DNA of 61,913 nucleotides from Candidatus Melainabacteria bacterium (GCA_902168245.1 CABHPA010000129.1:1-61913), one strand, 5' to 3'; positions 17,198 to 26,383 are shown, counted from the first letter of the stretch. Numbers and translations are program-made. Notes: generated by a model not told the origin, from the letters alone.

Positions 17198-19069
17198 TCA
17201 GCCCTGCCCGCTCTCAAGGGAGGGTGTTCCGTTCGTTTCCGCTGGCGCGTCTTGACGCTCAAACAGCAGCATGGACGGGCCGGGACGCTTGCGATCGGAC
17301 TTCTGGTGCTGCAATTCCTCGTAGAAGGAACTGAAGCCTTCTCGCTGCATGAGCGTCTGCATTTGCCGCTTGGTTAAACGGACACTGAAAGGCGCAAATA
17401 CGGATTTTAAGTGGTACTGGTTCCGCAAATCCCGGTAATAGGACGTTTTATAAGGCATTTGGTAATAGGTTTTGCCGTTGGAGGCCCGCAATTTTTCCGC
17501 CGCGCCCAGGTTCAGCAGCACGTATTTAGGCTGCATCGAAGAGAGGGAAACGCGCCTCATGTCGCTGGGCGAATGCAATTCCAGTTCGAACTTTGGCCCC
17601 TGGGAATTCCGCCCCTTGCAGTCGGCAATCACCATCCAGGTGCGATAGACGGCGTTGTCCATGGTTAGCGTGTCCGGTTCCAGCAGGATTCGATCGCCCG
17701 GCCTCACCATCGAAATCAGTTGATCGTAGGCGAAATTGCGAGTATCGGCCTTGGTGAAAATATGGATGTGCGACAGGGAAGCCGTCCAGGTCCAAAAGGA
17801 CAGGCCAATCACCAGCAGGCCCGCAAGCATTGCCGCGCGCTGGGCGGACAACCTGGGAAAGGTTATGGCGCGCAGTCCGGCAAAGGCGTCCCGCAAGGCC
17901 AGCGCGGCCATAATATACCAGAAGGGGATGACCGGAAGCAGGTACTTGGCGTTAATCAGGTGGAACTGGGAAACCACCGCCAGAAACAGCAGTGGGAACG
18001 ATAGCAACACCAGGGCGGGGCGACGGGCTTTCCATAAACCCAGCGCGATTCCGGCAAAGCCCGGAATATATAATAGCCATCCCAGGCTGCGGGGCATGAT
18101 TTTGGCGAAGATGTTGTTGAAGGCGGCCATGGGGTGCCAGACGGCGGCGGGGTTGGTGGAATCCCGCATCAGCATATGGCGCTTTTCCACGTTCAAATCA
18201 TGCCAGAAGGTTTTGAAGTCCAGCAGGACGAGCGGGTTCAGCAACAAAAACAGCGCGGGGATGAGGCCCAGCGACGTCCACAGCCGGGGACTGAATACCA
18301 CGGACTTTATAAACGCGCCCCACCCGGTTTGGGGTTGGTTGTTTCGAGCCTGGATCTGAAACGCCAGATGCCCCACCAGCAGGAACATGACGCTGAACAC
18401 GTTGTACTTGAACGAGGCCGCCAGAGCCACCGAGGCGGCGCATAATAAATAATCCTTCCAACGGCCCGATTCCGAAACGCGCAAGCCGAACCAGGCCGCA
18501 CCCAGAATAAAGAACAGGGCCGGGATATCCGAGATGACGATGGGGGAGATGGCGACATGGGTGCTGTCTACGGCCAGAAAAAACGCCGCCGTCAGCCCCA
18601 CCCACCAGGAAAAAGCCCGTTGGCCGATTTTTCCGGTCAGGTACACGGTGCCTGCAGCAAAGGCCACGCTCAGGCTGCGGCCCACGCTGGCCACGTAGGT
18701 GGGGTCTTTCCAGAAGGCGTCCAGGTAGTCTTTCCAGCTCATAAAGTGGGAATACAGGTATGCCAGGTAGTAAGACGCTGCATAGGTGTACAAAAAGAAG
18801 GTCGGCTTCTTGAAATAGCCGATATTCCAGTAGCCCAGCCCGAAGCGCATGGCATGGTCGTAGTAAATTGGCTCGTCCTCGTACAGCAGCAGCGGCAGTC
18901 CGTAGTGAACCAGCATCAGCCTGCCGATAAAAGCCAAGGCCACAATGCCCAGCAGCCACCATGCCTCTTTGGGCGCTTTGGCGGCTACTTGGCCGAGGGT
19001 CGGCATCCAGCCGGGCTTGGCCTGGGAATTGCCGGGGGCGGTGCGTTGGTTCGTTTCCGTTTGGCTCAT
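17198..19069 (-). CDS. GT39-type membrane glycosyltransferase
   Basis: A 623-residue integral membrane protein. ATG 19069 follows GGAGTCC. About ten hydrophobic segments occupy residues 30-440, followed by a soluble C-terminal domain of about 180 residues. The first periplasmic loop has the YEDEPIYYDHAMRF segment, whose acidic pair is the usual catalytic feature of the dolichyl-phosphate-mannose/ArnT-like family, which transfers a sugar from a polyprenyl-phosphate donor to lipid or protein acceptors outside the membrane. It lies 48 bp upstream of the XRE-MBL gene on the same strand and may be the first gene of that operon. Confidence 0.85.
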   Translation of the reverse strand: MSQTETNQRTAPGNSQAKPGWMPTLGQVAAKAPKEAWWLLGIVALAFIGRLMLVHYGLPLLLYEDEPIYYDHAMRFGLGYWNIGYFKKPTFFLYTYAASYYLAYLYSHFMSWKDYLDAFWKDPTYVASVGRSLSVAFAAGTVYLTGKIGQRAFSWWVGLTAAFFLAVDSTHVAISPIVISDIPALFFILGAAWFGLRVSESGRWKDYLLCAASVALAASFKYNVFSVMFLLVGHLAFQIQARNNQPQTGWGAFIKSVVFSPRLWTSLGLIPALFLLLNPLVLLDFKTFWHDLNVEKRHMLMRDSTNPAAVWHPMAAFNNIFAKIMPRSLGWLLYIPGFAGIALGLWKARRPALVLLSFPLLFLAVVSQFHLINAKYLLPVIPFWYIMAALALRDAFAGLRAITFPRLSAQRAAMLAGLLVIGLSFWTWTASLSHIHIFTKADTRNFAYDQLISMVRPGDRILLEPDTLTMDNAVYRTWMVIADCKGRNSQGPKFELELHSPSDMRRVSLSSMQPKYVLLNLGAAEKLRASNGKTYYQMPYKTSYYRDLRNQYHLKSVFAPFSVRLTKRQMQTLMQREGFSSFYEELQHQKSDRKRPGPSMLLFERQDAPAETNGTPSLESGQG

Positions 19070-19272
19070 TGAGGACTCCAATCGGCCTTTATTGTATGCG
19101 AACCTGCCCCGCATGGGAAAGCACCCAACTTGCGCTGATCTTGCGGCGCTTACGACTTATAATGGAAACAGGCAATCCTCCTGGCGGTTTTGCGGGCCGG
19201 GTCAACCGGGATGGTTTCCGGAAGGTGGTTGCCGGATGCATAGGGTTCATACTGAATGATGGCAGGCGAATA

Positions 19273-19833
19273 ATGTCAGACAATGGTTGCAAGTTGAAAA
19301 ACACCTGGTTCCCACTGGGGACGGGTGTGCAAATGCTGGGCCTGGCCCTGATGGCGGGCGGTATGCTGGCGCTGGGCGCTTTTACGGCCCCGGTGGTGTT
19401 CGGCCATTTTCCCCGTGAGGCGGCGGCCCCGATGATGGCCATGATCTTCCGGCGTTACGACCTGGTTTTGCTGGGGGCCATGGCGCTGGTCTGGCTGGGG
19501 GAATGGCTGCGCTGGCTTTCAAAGGCGCAGTTGGTTCAATCCGCTCTGAAAAAGTTGCGCTACGCATTGCTGGCGCTGCTAACGGGCAGCCTGCTTTATT
19601 CCACCCAGGTGCTGAACGCCGAGATTGAACGGATGAACCATGCGGGCCTGCACCGCGATCTTGCCACGCCGCAAGGCCAGCGGTTTGAAAGAACCCACAA
19701 GCTTTCGGAAGGGTTTTACAAGCTGGAACTGTTGGGTGTGGCGCTGCTGATTCTGCTGACCCCGTTTGTCTCGCCCCGCGTTGGGGCATCGCTTCCTTCC
19801 TGCCCTGAAACCCCAAGCGAAACAGGGTGCTAG
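19273..19833 (+). CDS. DUF4149 membrane protein
   Basis: A 186-residue membrane protein with four predicted helices (residues about 15-40, 58-76, 96-115, 155-175). The segment LALMAGGMLALGAFTAPVVF and a following FxxEAA-like stretch fit the DUF4149/TMEM205-like group, of unknown function, sometimes compared with CopD-like proteins. The start at 19273 is chosen because it precedes the first helix; the ribosome site (GGCAGGCG) is weak. It is divergent from the GT39 gene and overlaps its upstream region. It is followed after 1 bp by the TPR gene, so the two are a translationally coupled pair. Confidence 0.7.
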   Translation: MSDNGCKLKNTWFPLGTGVQMLGLALMAGGMLALGAFTAPVVFGHFPREAAAPMMAMIFRRYDLVLLGAMALVWLGEWLRWLSKAQLVQSALKKLRYALLALLTGSLLYSTQVLNAEIERMNHAGLHRDLATPQGQRFERTHKLSEGFYKLELLGVALLILLTPFVSPRVGASLPSCPETPSETGC

Positions 19834-19834
19834 G

Positions 19835-20758
19835 ATGATCAAGCGGGCAATCGGGTTTCTATTGTTGCTGGCCATTGTGGCGGTGCTGGGGTTGAATTTC
19901 AAGCGCATTTTGGCCTTCGGGCAAGCGCATGAAATCAAGCAATCCGCCCAGAAGGCGGTGGATGCGGGCAACTGGGAAAAAGCCATCCAGCTTTACGAGG
20001 CCGGGCGCAAGCAATATCCGGATAACGCCGCCATTGCCTTGCGGCTGGCCTGGCTGTACCGTAAGGATGATCAGCCCAAGCAGGCGGAAGCCACTTACCG
20101 GGCCATTCTGAAACGGGAACCGGAAAACCCGGACGCCCTGCTGGGCTTGGCCATGTTGCTGGAGGATTCGCCCGGACGGATTAACGAGGCGGTAATAGCG
20201 TTGAGGAAGGCTTTGAAAGCCCAACCCAACAGCTCCAAGCTGCTGGCCCAGATTGGCAACCTGTATAAAGCCGCCGCTGAAAATCCGGCGGAAAAGCGGG
20301 AAGAGACTAAAACGTGGCTGTATGGGCAAGCTTGCTACTACTATCGGGCGGCGCTCAAGCTCAATCCCCGGCAGTTCCAAACCCAGTTCAGCCTGGGCGT
20401 GGTGGAGCAGAACCTGAAAAACCTTCAACCGGCGGCAAAAGCCTATTGTCAGGCGGTCATTTTAAAGCCGGACAGCTACGAGGCGCACTATAACCTGGGG
20501 CTGGTGCTGAGCGACCTGGATTACCTGGAGGAAGCCTACCGGCAGATGGATCGCTCCATTAAAATCCTGACCGAGAAGGGTGAGATTGATACCGCGCAAG
20601 GGTTGGCCCTGAAGGTGCAAATGGTGAAAAACAAGGTTTTCAACAGCGGGAGACAAGGCTTGTCCTCGCATCAGGATCCGCCTTTCCTGGAAAAGGCTTG
20701 CCTGACTCCCGCTGTGGTTGAGTCTGAAATGTCGCCGGACGGCAAAGCGTCGAACTAA
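19835..20758 (+). CDS. membrane-anchored TPR protein
   Basis: A 307-residue protein. ATG 19835 sits 1 bp after the previous stop. Residues 5-22 form an N-terminal membrane anchor, followed by five to six tetratricopeptide repeats (for example WEKAIQLYEAGRKQYPDNAAIAL, and AEATYRAILKREPENPDALLGLA), which make a protein-protein scaffold in the periplasm or at the membrane. The tail (from about residue 260) is low in helix and unconserved-looking. Its partner is probably the coupled DUF4149 protein; no catalytic motif is present. Confidence 0.85.
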   Translation: MIKRAIGFLLLLAIVAVLGLNFKRILAFGQAHEIKQSAQKAVDAGNWEKAIQLYEAGRKQYPDNAAIALRLAWLYRKDDQPKQAEATYRAILKREPENPDALLGLAMLLEDSPGRINEAVIALRKALKAQPNSSKLLAQIGNLYKAAAENPAEKREETKTWLYGQACYYYRAALKLNPRQFQTQFSLGVVEQNLKNLQPAAKAYCQAVILKPDSYEAHYNLGLVLSDLDYLEEAYRQMDRSIKILTEKGEIDTAQGLALKVQMVKNKVFNSGRQGLSSHQDPPFLEKACLTPAVVESEMSPDGKASN

Positions 20759-20951
20759 GCGAGCGCCATTAAAAGGCGTGACTTGATTTTTGATAGTTGT
20801 CGGATTTGGAACGGACGCTGTTTTTTAAGCGCCGTTTGTTCCGCTGGAGACACCTTGATGCTTTTGAAATCCCTACTTTACTTTTAAATCGCCACTGGAT
20901 GAACAGAAATGCCGGAAATGGAGACCGGGTAATATCGCTAGCAATCCCTGA

Positions 20952-21128
20952 TTAATGAATCAGGAACAGGAACATGAGCAGGTTGACCATCATAATCACA
21001 AACCACCCTTTCATCAGCGGGCTTTGGTTTGCCAGCATTTCCTGCATAATGCCTTTGTCGGCCTCGCCGTTCAGCAGGGACGAGGACAGTTTAAGGTCTT
21101 CCTGAAAGGCCAATTCCCTGAAGGTCAT
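20952..21128 (-). CDS. 58-residue tail-anchored membrane protein
   Basis: The start is ATG 21128, preceded by a purine-rich AGAGAGAGTGAAAG ribosome site; the stop is TAA at 20952. The protein starts MTFRELAFQEDLKL, has a charged amphipathic region to about residue 38, then one C-terminal membrane helix (GWFVIMMVNLLMFLFLIH). That is a tail-anchor layout, with the bulk in the cytoplasm. No family recognised. It is divergent from the peptide-binding lipoprotein gene 183 bp away. Codon use and the clear ribosome site support it. Confidence 0.6.
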   Translation of the reverse strand: MTFRELAFQEDLKLSSSLLNGEADKGIMQEMLANQSPLMKGWFVIMMVNLLMFLFLIH

Positions 21129-21311
21129 CTTTCACTCTCTCTTTTATTACGTAAAAACTTCTACTGTGTTCATTGTAGAAAACCTCAAATGTAAACTCAT
21201 CAACCCAAAGATTAATCTTTTTGTTTTTTTATCTTTTGGTATTTCATGAGACGTAGCCAGCCCTAAGCATTGGCGCTATAATTTTAGGCATTTAAAAGGG
21301 AGGCGAGAGTC

Positions 21312-23201
21312 GTGTTTAAGCGCTATATGACCGTATTGACCCTGTTGTTGCTGGTATTGTCCCAGGCCGGTTGTGCGCCGCCCCCTAAAAACGGCGCTGG
21401 TGGGGAATTCGGCAAGAATCTTTCCCAGGGGGCCGGAAAAGAGATTATTAACGTTCACCCCAAGCCGCGCGGGCCTTTTAAAACCGTGATTGTGGACGGC
21501 GCTGAGCTGATGGAGGCCCGTGGCCCCGTTGGGCAGTTTGGCGGCACCTTTTATAACAACCAGATTGGCGACGGCCCTAAAACCTTCAACCCCTGGGCCT
21601 CTTTCGACGCCACATCCTCCGCCATGGGGAACATGATGTTCACCGGCCTGGTGACCACCGACGCCTATACCGGCGAGGTGATTCCCAACCTGGCTAAAGA
21701 AGTGAAACTGGCCGACGACAAGCTGACCTATACCGTTACCCTGCGCAAGGGTTTGCAGTGGTCGGACGGGAAGCCCCTGACCGCCAAGGATGTGGTGTTT
21801 ACCTGGAACGAGATTATCAAGCCTGGCTTCGGCAATTCCAGCCACCGCGATGTGGTGATGGTGGACGGCAAATTTCCTGAAGTGAAGATGCTGGATGATC
21901 TGACCATTCAATTTAAGACCGCCAAGCCGTTTACCCCGTTTATGCGCTTTTTGGGCGAGTCCATTGCCCCGGAGCATATCCTGAAGCCGGTGGTCGCCAA
22001 GGGGAACGAAGCTTTTTCCGCCTACTGGGGCGTGAAGGAGGCATCCAGCAAGCCCCAGAATTTCGTGTCCAATGGCATGTGGCTGCTGGAAAGTTACGAT
22101 CCCCGTTTGAAGGCCGTATTCAAGCGGAACCCCAGGTTTTTTATGGTGGATAAACAAGGCAAACGCCTGCCGTACCTGGATCAATACACTTTCAGCTTTG
22201 TGGGCGACGGCAATAACCAGGAGCTTCAGTTTGAGCAGGGCAAGGCCGATATCTATGCCGTGCCGGGCAACTTTGTCTCCCGGCTGCGTGGACTCACCAA
22301 GCCGCCGTTTAACCTCTACAACCTGGGGCCAACGTCTGGCACCACGTTTATGGCCATTAACCTGAACGCCCGCAAGAACGCCCAGGGCAAGCCGTTTGTG
22401 GAGCCCATCAAATCCAGTTGGTTTAACGACGTGAATTTCCGCCAGGCCATTAACCACACCATTAACCGGGACGATTTGGTGTCCAATATCCTTAAAGGCG
22501 TGGGCGCGCCGCTGTATACCAGCGAGAGCCTTTCCTCCATCTATCTGAACCATGAACTGGGCAAGGGCTTCCCGGCGGATGTTGAGTATGCCAAAGGGCT
22601 GCTTAAAAAAAGCGGCTTTACCTGGAACGCCAAGGGCCAATTGCTGGATAAGGCCGGACACCCGGTGGAGTTTACCCTGTTGACCAACAGCGGCAATAAC
22701 GAGCGCGAAGCTGTGGGCGTTAATATTAAGCAGGATTTGGCCACCCTGGGGATGAAGGTGAACTTTAAGCCTATCGATTTCAACGTGCTGGTGGGCAAAC
22801 TGACCGAAGGCTCCTGGGAAACCATGATTATGGGCCTCACAGGCGATAACCTGGAACCGCACAGCGGGGTGAACGTATGGAAAAGCGACGGGGCGTTGCA
22901 CTTGTTTAACCAGCGCGTGGTTAAGGCGGGTACTATTACCAATATTAGCGATCGGTTGCCTTGGGAAAAGCAAGTCGATCAGTATCTGGAAAGCGGCGCC
23001 CAAACGTTTAACGATGCTGAGCGGCACAAAATCTACGATAAGCTTCAGCAGGTCATCTACGATCAGGCACCGGTCATCTACCTGTATTCGCCGTTGAATA
23101 TTGTGGCGGTTCGCGATCGCATCCGCAATTTCGATCCCACCCCGCTGGAAACGTTCCATAACCTGGAAGAAATCTGGATCGAGCCCAACACGGAAAAATA
23201 A
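21312..23201 (+). CDS. oligopeptide ABC transporter substrate-binding lipoprotein
   Basis: A 629-residue solute-binding protein of SBP family 5 (DppA/OppA type). GTG 21312 follows AGGGAGGCGAG. The signal peptide ends in the lipobox SQAGC, so Cys20 is lipidated and the protein is anchored in the membrane facing the periplasm. Family hallmarks are TFNPWASFDATSSA, LAKEVKLADDKLTYTVTLRKGLQWSDGKPLTAKDVVFTW and FRQAINHTINRDDLV. The usual permease and ATPase genes are not next to it, so it works with components encoded elsewhere or acts as an orphan receptor. It is closed by its own terminator. Confidence 0.93.
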   Translation: MFKRYMTVLTLLLLVLSQAGCAPPPKNGAGGEFGKNLSQGAGKEIINVHPKPRGPFKTVIVDGAELMEARGPVGQFGGTFYNNQIGDGPKTFNPWASFDATSSAMGNMMFTGLVTTDAYTGEVIPNLAKEVKLADDKLTYTVTLRKGLQWSDGKPLTAKDVVFTWNEIIKPGFGNSSHRDVVMVDGKFPEVKMLDDLTIQFKTAKPFTPFMRFLGESIAPEHILKPVVAKGNEAFSAYWGVKEASSKPQNFVSNGMWLLESYDPRLKAVFKRNPRFFMVDKQGKRLPYLDQYTFSFVGDGNNQELQFEQGKADIYAVPGNFVSRLRGLTKPPFNLYNLGPTSGTTFMAINLNARKNAQGKPFVEPIKSSWFNDVNFRQAINHTINRDDLVSNILKGVGAPLYTSESLSSIYLNHELGKGFPADVEYAKGLLKKSGFTWNAKGQLLDKAGHPVEFTLLTNSGNNEREAVGVNIKQDLATLGMKVNFKPIDFNVLVGKLTEGSWETMIMGLTGDNLEPHSGVNVWKSDGALHLFNQRVVKAGTITNISDRLPWEKQVDQYLESGAQTFNDAERHKIYDKLQQVIYDQAPVIYLYSPLNIVAVRDRIRNFDPTPLETFHNLEEIWIEPNTEK

Positions 23202-23242
23202 TCAGTCGCGCGGGTTCGTTCAATCTGAATGGCAAGAAAGCT

Positions 23243-23276
23243 TTGCGAGGCTCCTATACGGGCCTCGCAATTTTTT
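23243..23276 (+). terminator. rho-independent terminator of the peptide-binding protein gene
   Basis: TTGCGAGGC (23243-23251) pairs with GCCTCGCAA (23262-23270) around a 10-nt loop and is followed by six T. Confidence 0.88.
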
Positions 23277-23363
23277 GAGGGGCGCTTTTTAGTGTTACGG
23301 CCAACACAAAATGGCCGGTTTCAGGAGAAACCAACCATCGGCTCTATGCGGTTCGGCGGCGCG

Positions 23364-23594
23364 TTACATGGTCACCAGCGGGTTACGGAAAAAATATTCC
23401 CAGCTTTTAATTGCCCCGCAATTGCTGCACACCGCAAACTGGTTCATAAACATGAGATCCGCGATAAATTCCTGGTTGTTTGCCGTCACCAGGACTTCAT
23501 TGAACTCGTTGCAACTCACCTCTACCATGCCCTGGTAATCAGGATGAACCACCAGTTGAAACTCGGTTGAGTCGCATTCCTTGCATTTAAACAT
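23364..23594 (-). CDS. 76-residue zinc-ribbon-like protein
   Basis: The start is ATG 23594 with a GAAAG ribosome site. Two CxxC knuckles (Cys4-Cys7 in FKCKECDS, Cys56-Cys59 in VCSNCGA) are 48 residues apart and would bind one zinc. An extra Cys28 lies between. The middle is a hydrophobic beta-rich stretch ending at FMNQFA. The family is unknown; such small ribbons often bind nucleic acid or proteins. It is divergent from dxr. Confidence 0.65.
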   Translation of the reverse strand: MFKCKECDSTEFQLVVHPDYQGMVEVSCNEFNEVLVTANNQEFIADLMFMNQFAVCSNCGAIKSWEYFFRNPLVTM

Positions 23595-23757
23595 ACTACT
23601 TTCACTTTCTTCGGCTCAGTACCCCGCACCAACAGGATTTGCCTCGTTCCCAAACATCCTGCCCGGTGTTTACGGAATCGTCCGTTAATAATTTCTATGA
23701 TACCCTTTAACGTGGCGCTGCCATAGATTATTAAGACTGTTTTTTACAAATATAAAC

Positions 23758-24960
23758 ATGATAGACAGGATATCGCTGCTGGGATCGACCGGCTCCATAG
23801 GTTCACAGGTTTTGGACGTGGTTCGGCGCATGCCGGAGCGCTTTACAATTCACGCGCTGGCGGCGGGTAAAAACCTTCAGCGCCTAGCGGAGCAGGTGCG
23901 GGAATTTCATCCGCGGCAAATCTCCATCCAGGCTGAAGCGGAGCTTCCTGAGATGAAGGCGCTGTTAAAAGAGATAGCGCCCGCCTTTCAAGGGGAAATT
24001 TTGGCTGGGAGAGAAGGCTTGAACGCCCTGGCCGAAGACGCCCAGGCCAACCTGGTGATTGTGGGGTTGGTGGGCCTGGTGGGCCTGGAACCTTCCTTAA
24101 AGGCGCTGCAAGTGGGTAAGCGCCTGCTGACCGCCAACAAGGAAACCTTCGTGACGGGCGGCCACCTGGTAAAGCCCTACCTGTCGCAAATTGTGCCGAT
24201 TGATAGCGAGCATGTGGCCATTCATCAATGCCTTAAAAACGAACCGGCCAATGCCATTCAAAAACTCTACCTGACGGCCTCCGGCGGGCCGTTCCGAGAA
24301 TTCTCCAAGGCGCAAATGGATCAGGTGACTTTGGCCCAGGCTTTGAAGCATCCCAACTGGGTGATGGGGCCAAAAATCACCATTGATTCCGCCACCATGA
24401 TGAACAAGGGGCTGGAAATTATTGAAGCCCACTGGCTGTTCGGGGTGGATTACGATCGGATTAAAGTGGTGGTTCACCCGGAAAGCATGATTCACAGCGG
24501 GGTGGAATTCGTGGATGGTTCCATCCTGGTGCAAATGGGCGCGCCCGATATGCACGGGCCAATCCAGTACGCCATGACTTACCCCGAACGCTTGCCCAAC
24601 CACGAGCCGGGCGTTCAACTGGATTTACTGAGCCTGTCCCGGCTCCAACTTGAGCCGCCGGATCTGGAGCGTTTCCCGTGCATACGGTTGGCGTATGAGG
24701 CGGGCCGACTGGGCAGTGGCGCCACCGCCGTGCTGAACGGCGCGGATGAAATGGCGGTTCAATTATTTCTGGATGGGAAAATCCGGTATTGCGACATTGC
24801 CCGCCTGTTGGAAAAAACCTTGGCAACGCATGGCAAAGGCGATGCGCTGCCTACGCCTTCCCTGCCGGATATTTTAGCGCTGGACGCCTGGGCCAGGACT
24901 TATGTGCGGGAACTGGCCGTAGGCGGCTTAAAGGATGAGCCGGGACTGTTGCCGGTTTAA
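23758..24960 (+). CDS. dxr: 1-deoxy-D-xylulose 5-phosphate reductoisomerase
   Basis: A 400-residue cytoplasmic enzyme making MEP from DXP with NADPH, the committed step of the non-mevalonate isoprenoid pathway. The NADPH motif is GSTGSIGSQVLDVV at the N-terminus. Also present are LLTANKETFV, the metal and substrate residues in IDSEHVAIHQCL and LTASGGPF, and the long HPNWVMGPKITIDSATMMNK segment, with the flexible loop downstream. Length is normal. The ATG has almost no ribosome site (TACAAATATAAAC upstream), so it may be translated from a short or near-leaderless transcript. The stop is 4 bp from the convergent pseudopilin gene. Confidence 0.97.
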   Translation: MIDRISLLGSTGSIGSQVLDVVRRMPERFTIHALAAGKNLQRLAEQVREFHPRQISIQAEAELPEMKALLKEIAPAFQGEILAGREGLNALAEDAQANLVIVGLVGLVGLEPSLKALQVGKRLLTANKETFVTGGHLVKPYLSQIVPIDSEHVAIHQCLKNEPANAIQKLYLTASGGPFREFSKAQMDQVTLAQALKHPNWVMGPKITIDSATMMNKGLEIIEAHWLFGVDYDRIKVVVHPESMIHSGVEFVDGSILVQMGAPDMHGPIQYAMTYPERLPNHEPGVQLDLLSLSRLQLEPPDLERFPCIRLAYEAGRLGSGATAVLNGADEMAVQLFLDGKIRYCDIARLLEKTLATHGKGDALPTPSLPDILALDAWARTYVRELAVGGLKDEPGLLPV

Positions 24961-24964
24961 AAAG

Positions 24965-25507
24965 CTAGGGGACATACCAGCTTGCAAAGCCATGAGGGGC
25001 GGAATCAACCCTGCCGTTATTGTAAAGATAGAAATCCTGGCCTTTACCGGGGCCATTGGTCGTTCCGCTATAGACGCCATCCGGATCGAATACGACCTGT
25101 ATTAAACCATTGCTGGTGCTGGCGAATGACGTGCTGATATCGATATCGAGCACACCACCATTGTGGAGGTAGAAGCACATCCGGGGTGCGCTGCAACCCC
25201 AGGCGCTAGAGCCGGTTGCCGCATCAATCGTTGCAGTGGTTGAGGTGCTGACGTAGTTCAGGTAAGGCGTAATAGCGCCAAAGGTCGTATTGGTGGAATA
25301 GCCGTTCTGTGCTGCGTAATTGACGTAGGCGGCGGAAACAATCCCCTGAGCCTCCTTGTACTCTGAAGTATAAGCGGCGTTTTGCGACGATACAAGGATC
25401 TTGGGTATCGTAAATGTCGCAATCACACCTAAAATAGCCAAAGAAATTAACAGCTCGGCCAAAGTAAAGCCCGGATATCGGTTCAAAGAAGTGAAGGTGA
25501 GGCTCAA
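24965..25507 (-). CDS. type II/IV pseudopilin
   Basis: A 180-residue prepilin-like protein. A short leader ends at Gly, followed by FTLAELLISLAILGVIATFTIPK: the prepilin peptidase site with Glu at mature position 5 and the N-terminal assembly helix. The globular part has two Cys (WGCSAP and RMCFYL) that may form a disulfide, and ends GQDFYLYNNGRVDS. It resembles stand-alone minor pilins of the GspG/H type. No secretion or pilus assembly gene is adjacent. It may serve a type IV pilus encoded elsewhere. Confidence 0.82.
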   Translation of the reverse strand: MSLTFTSLNRYPGFTLAELLISLAILGVIATFTIPKILVSSQNAAYTSEYKEAQGIVSAAYVNYAAQNGYSTNTTFGAITPYLNYVSTSTTATIDAATGSSAWGCSAPRMCFYLHNGGVLDIDISTSFASTSNGLIQVVFDPDGVYSGTTNGPGKGQDFYLYNNGRVDSAPHGFASWYVP

Positions 25508-26017
25508 CCGAATCTCCTTCGCATACTCAAGCGTTTTCTATTACTTATCGACCTGGTTTGGAAAAACTTTAAGGCTGCCTTTTAAGCTGGATATTGCCTG
25601 ACATGCGCACTGAAAGCGGGTTTTTGCTGGAAATGCCGAGGTTGGCAAACCCAAAATGGATAAAAAGAGATAAAAAAAGAAATAATCAAATGGTTTTAAA
25701 AACAAAAAATGTCATATAATAAGTCTTGTAAATGTATACCCCTTCGATTGGCCGGACTTCTCGTAAGTCCGGTTTTACTTTTTGGAGCGGTTTCAAATCA
25801 TTTTAGTGATTTGAATTTCTGGGTGAAAGCTATAGGGGATTCGCTCGACAATTTTTGATCGAGGAATGCGCCCGGTTGGGCAAGGCGTCGCGGGTCTTGT
25901 GCGCCTGGGGGAAAGGGCATAGGGGCGGAGTGGGGACAGTAATTACATTTGTGTCTTATTGGGTTTGGAATTTGTGAATTTTGTCTATAAAAAGCTTATA
26001 TGGTGTAGGTATGGAGT
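25508..26017. other. AT-rich intergenic region with three hairpins
   Basis: No credible gene. Besides the promoter and terminator element listed separately, TTCAAATCA/TGATTTGAA form a hairpin near 25793-25816 and CTCGA/TCGAG another near 25838-25862. A GC-rich segment follows before the pilin gene. It may be a structured leader of that gene. Confidence 0.4.
25715..25785 (+). ncRNA. possible short RNA or attenuated leader
   Basis: TATAAT at 25715-25720 is a consensus -10 (the -35 is unclear). About 30 nt later CCGGACTT (25752-25759) pairs with AAGTCCGG (25765-25772), followed by TTTTACTTTTT, a good terminator. The product would be a transcript of roughly 55 nt upstream of the Flp-like pilin gene, either a small RNA or a leader with attenuation. 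Confidence 0.4.
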
Positions 26018-26383
26018 GTGATAGCCGGTATGAAAGCGAAGAAGCCTCGGATGCAAGCAGGACAAAGCATGGTGGAGTACGCGGCGGTGATGCTGCTCAG
26101 TACGCTGATGGTCGCCGGAATTATTAGCGGCGCCCACCAGGTCATGCCCTCTATTTTTGACGCGTTAGTGACCAGCAACGAGGACACGCTTTCCGATGGC
26201 GATCCGGCGGTTGCTTCAACACCCACCCCGACTCCTACGCCAAGCCCCAGTCCATCACCCACCCCAACTCCAACACCAACCCCGACTCCAACGCCCACAC
26301 CAACACCTACTCCAACACCAACCCCAACCCCAACGCCTTCGCCTTCGACAGGGTGTCACGGTAACGGTCGCAACAGCTGCTAG
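26018..26383 (+). CDS. Flp-like pilin with Thr-Pro repeat tail
   Basis: A 121-residue protein. GTG 26018 is taken as start; ATG 26030 ([13 protein letters not shown]) is an equally fair choice. The segment [23 protein letters not shown] is the Flp/Tad pilin leader-plus-helix pattern, with processing at Gly and Glu at mature position 5. After residue 67 the chain becomes (Thr-Pro)n with a few Ser-Pro, about 40 residues, and ends in [12 protein letters not shown] with two Cys. Flp pilins normally end soon after the helix, so the rigid Pro-Thr stalk is unusual and may be glycosylated or span the wall. It is convergent with the TadG-like gene. Confidence 0.72.
   Translation: MIAGMKAKKPRMQAGQSMVEYAAVMLLSTLMVAGIISGAHQVMPSIFDALVTSNEDTLSDGDPAVASTPTPTPTPSPSPSPTPTPTPTPTPTPTPTPTPTPTPTPTPSPSTGCHGNGRNSC
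26219..26350 (+). repeat. ACNCCN hexamer array coding Thr-Pro repeats
   Basis: Imperfect 6-bp units (ACC CCG, ACT CCT, ACG CCA and so on) encode the pilin tail. Third positions vary, so the array is held at protein level. Units of six change length but not frame. Confidence 0.85.

Noticed and set aside
21276-23159. 627-codon open frame on the minus strand
   Set aside because: It lies exactly opposite the peptide-binding lipoprotein gene, whose family motifs, signal peptide and ribosome site are clear. The antisense product is His/Gln/Gly-rich with no domain.
25996-26298. Gly-Val repeat protein on the minus strand
   Set aside because: It is the reverse reading of the Thr-Pro codon array in the pilin gene.
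26219-26350. CRISPR-like or phase-variable repeat
   Set aside because: The units are degenerate hexamers without spacers, and a change of unit number keeps the frame, so this is neither CRISPR nor an on/off switch.
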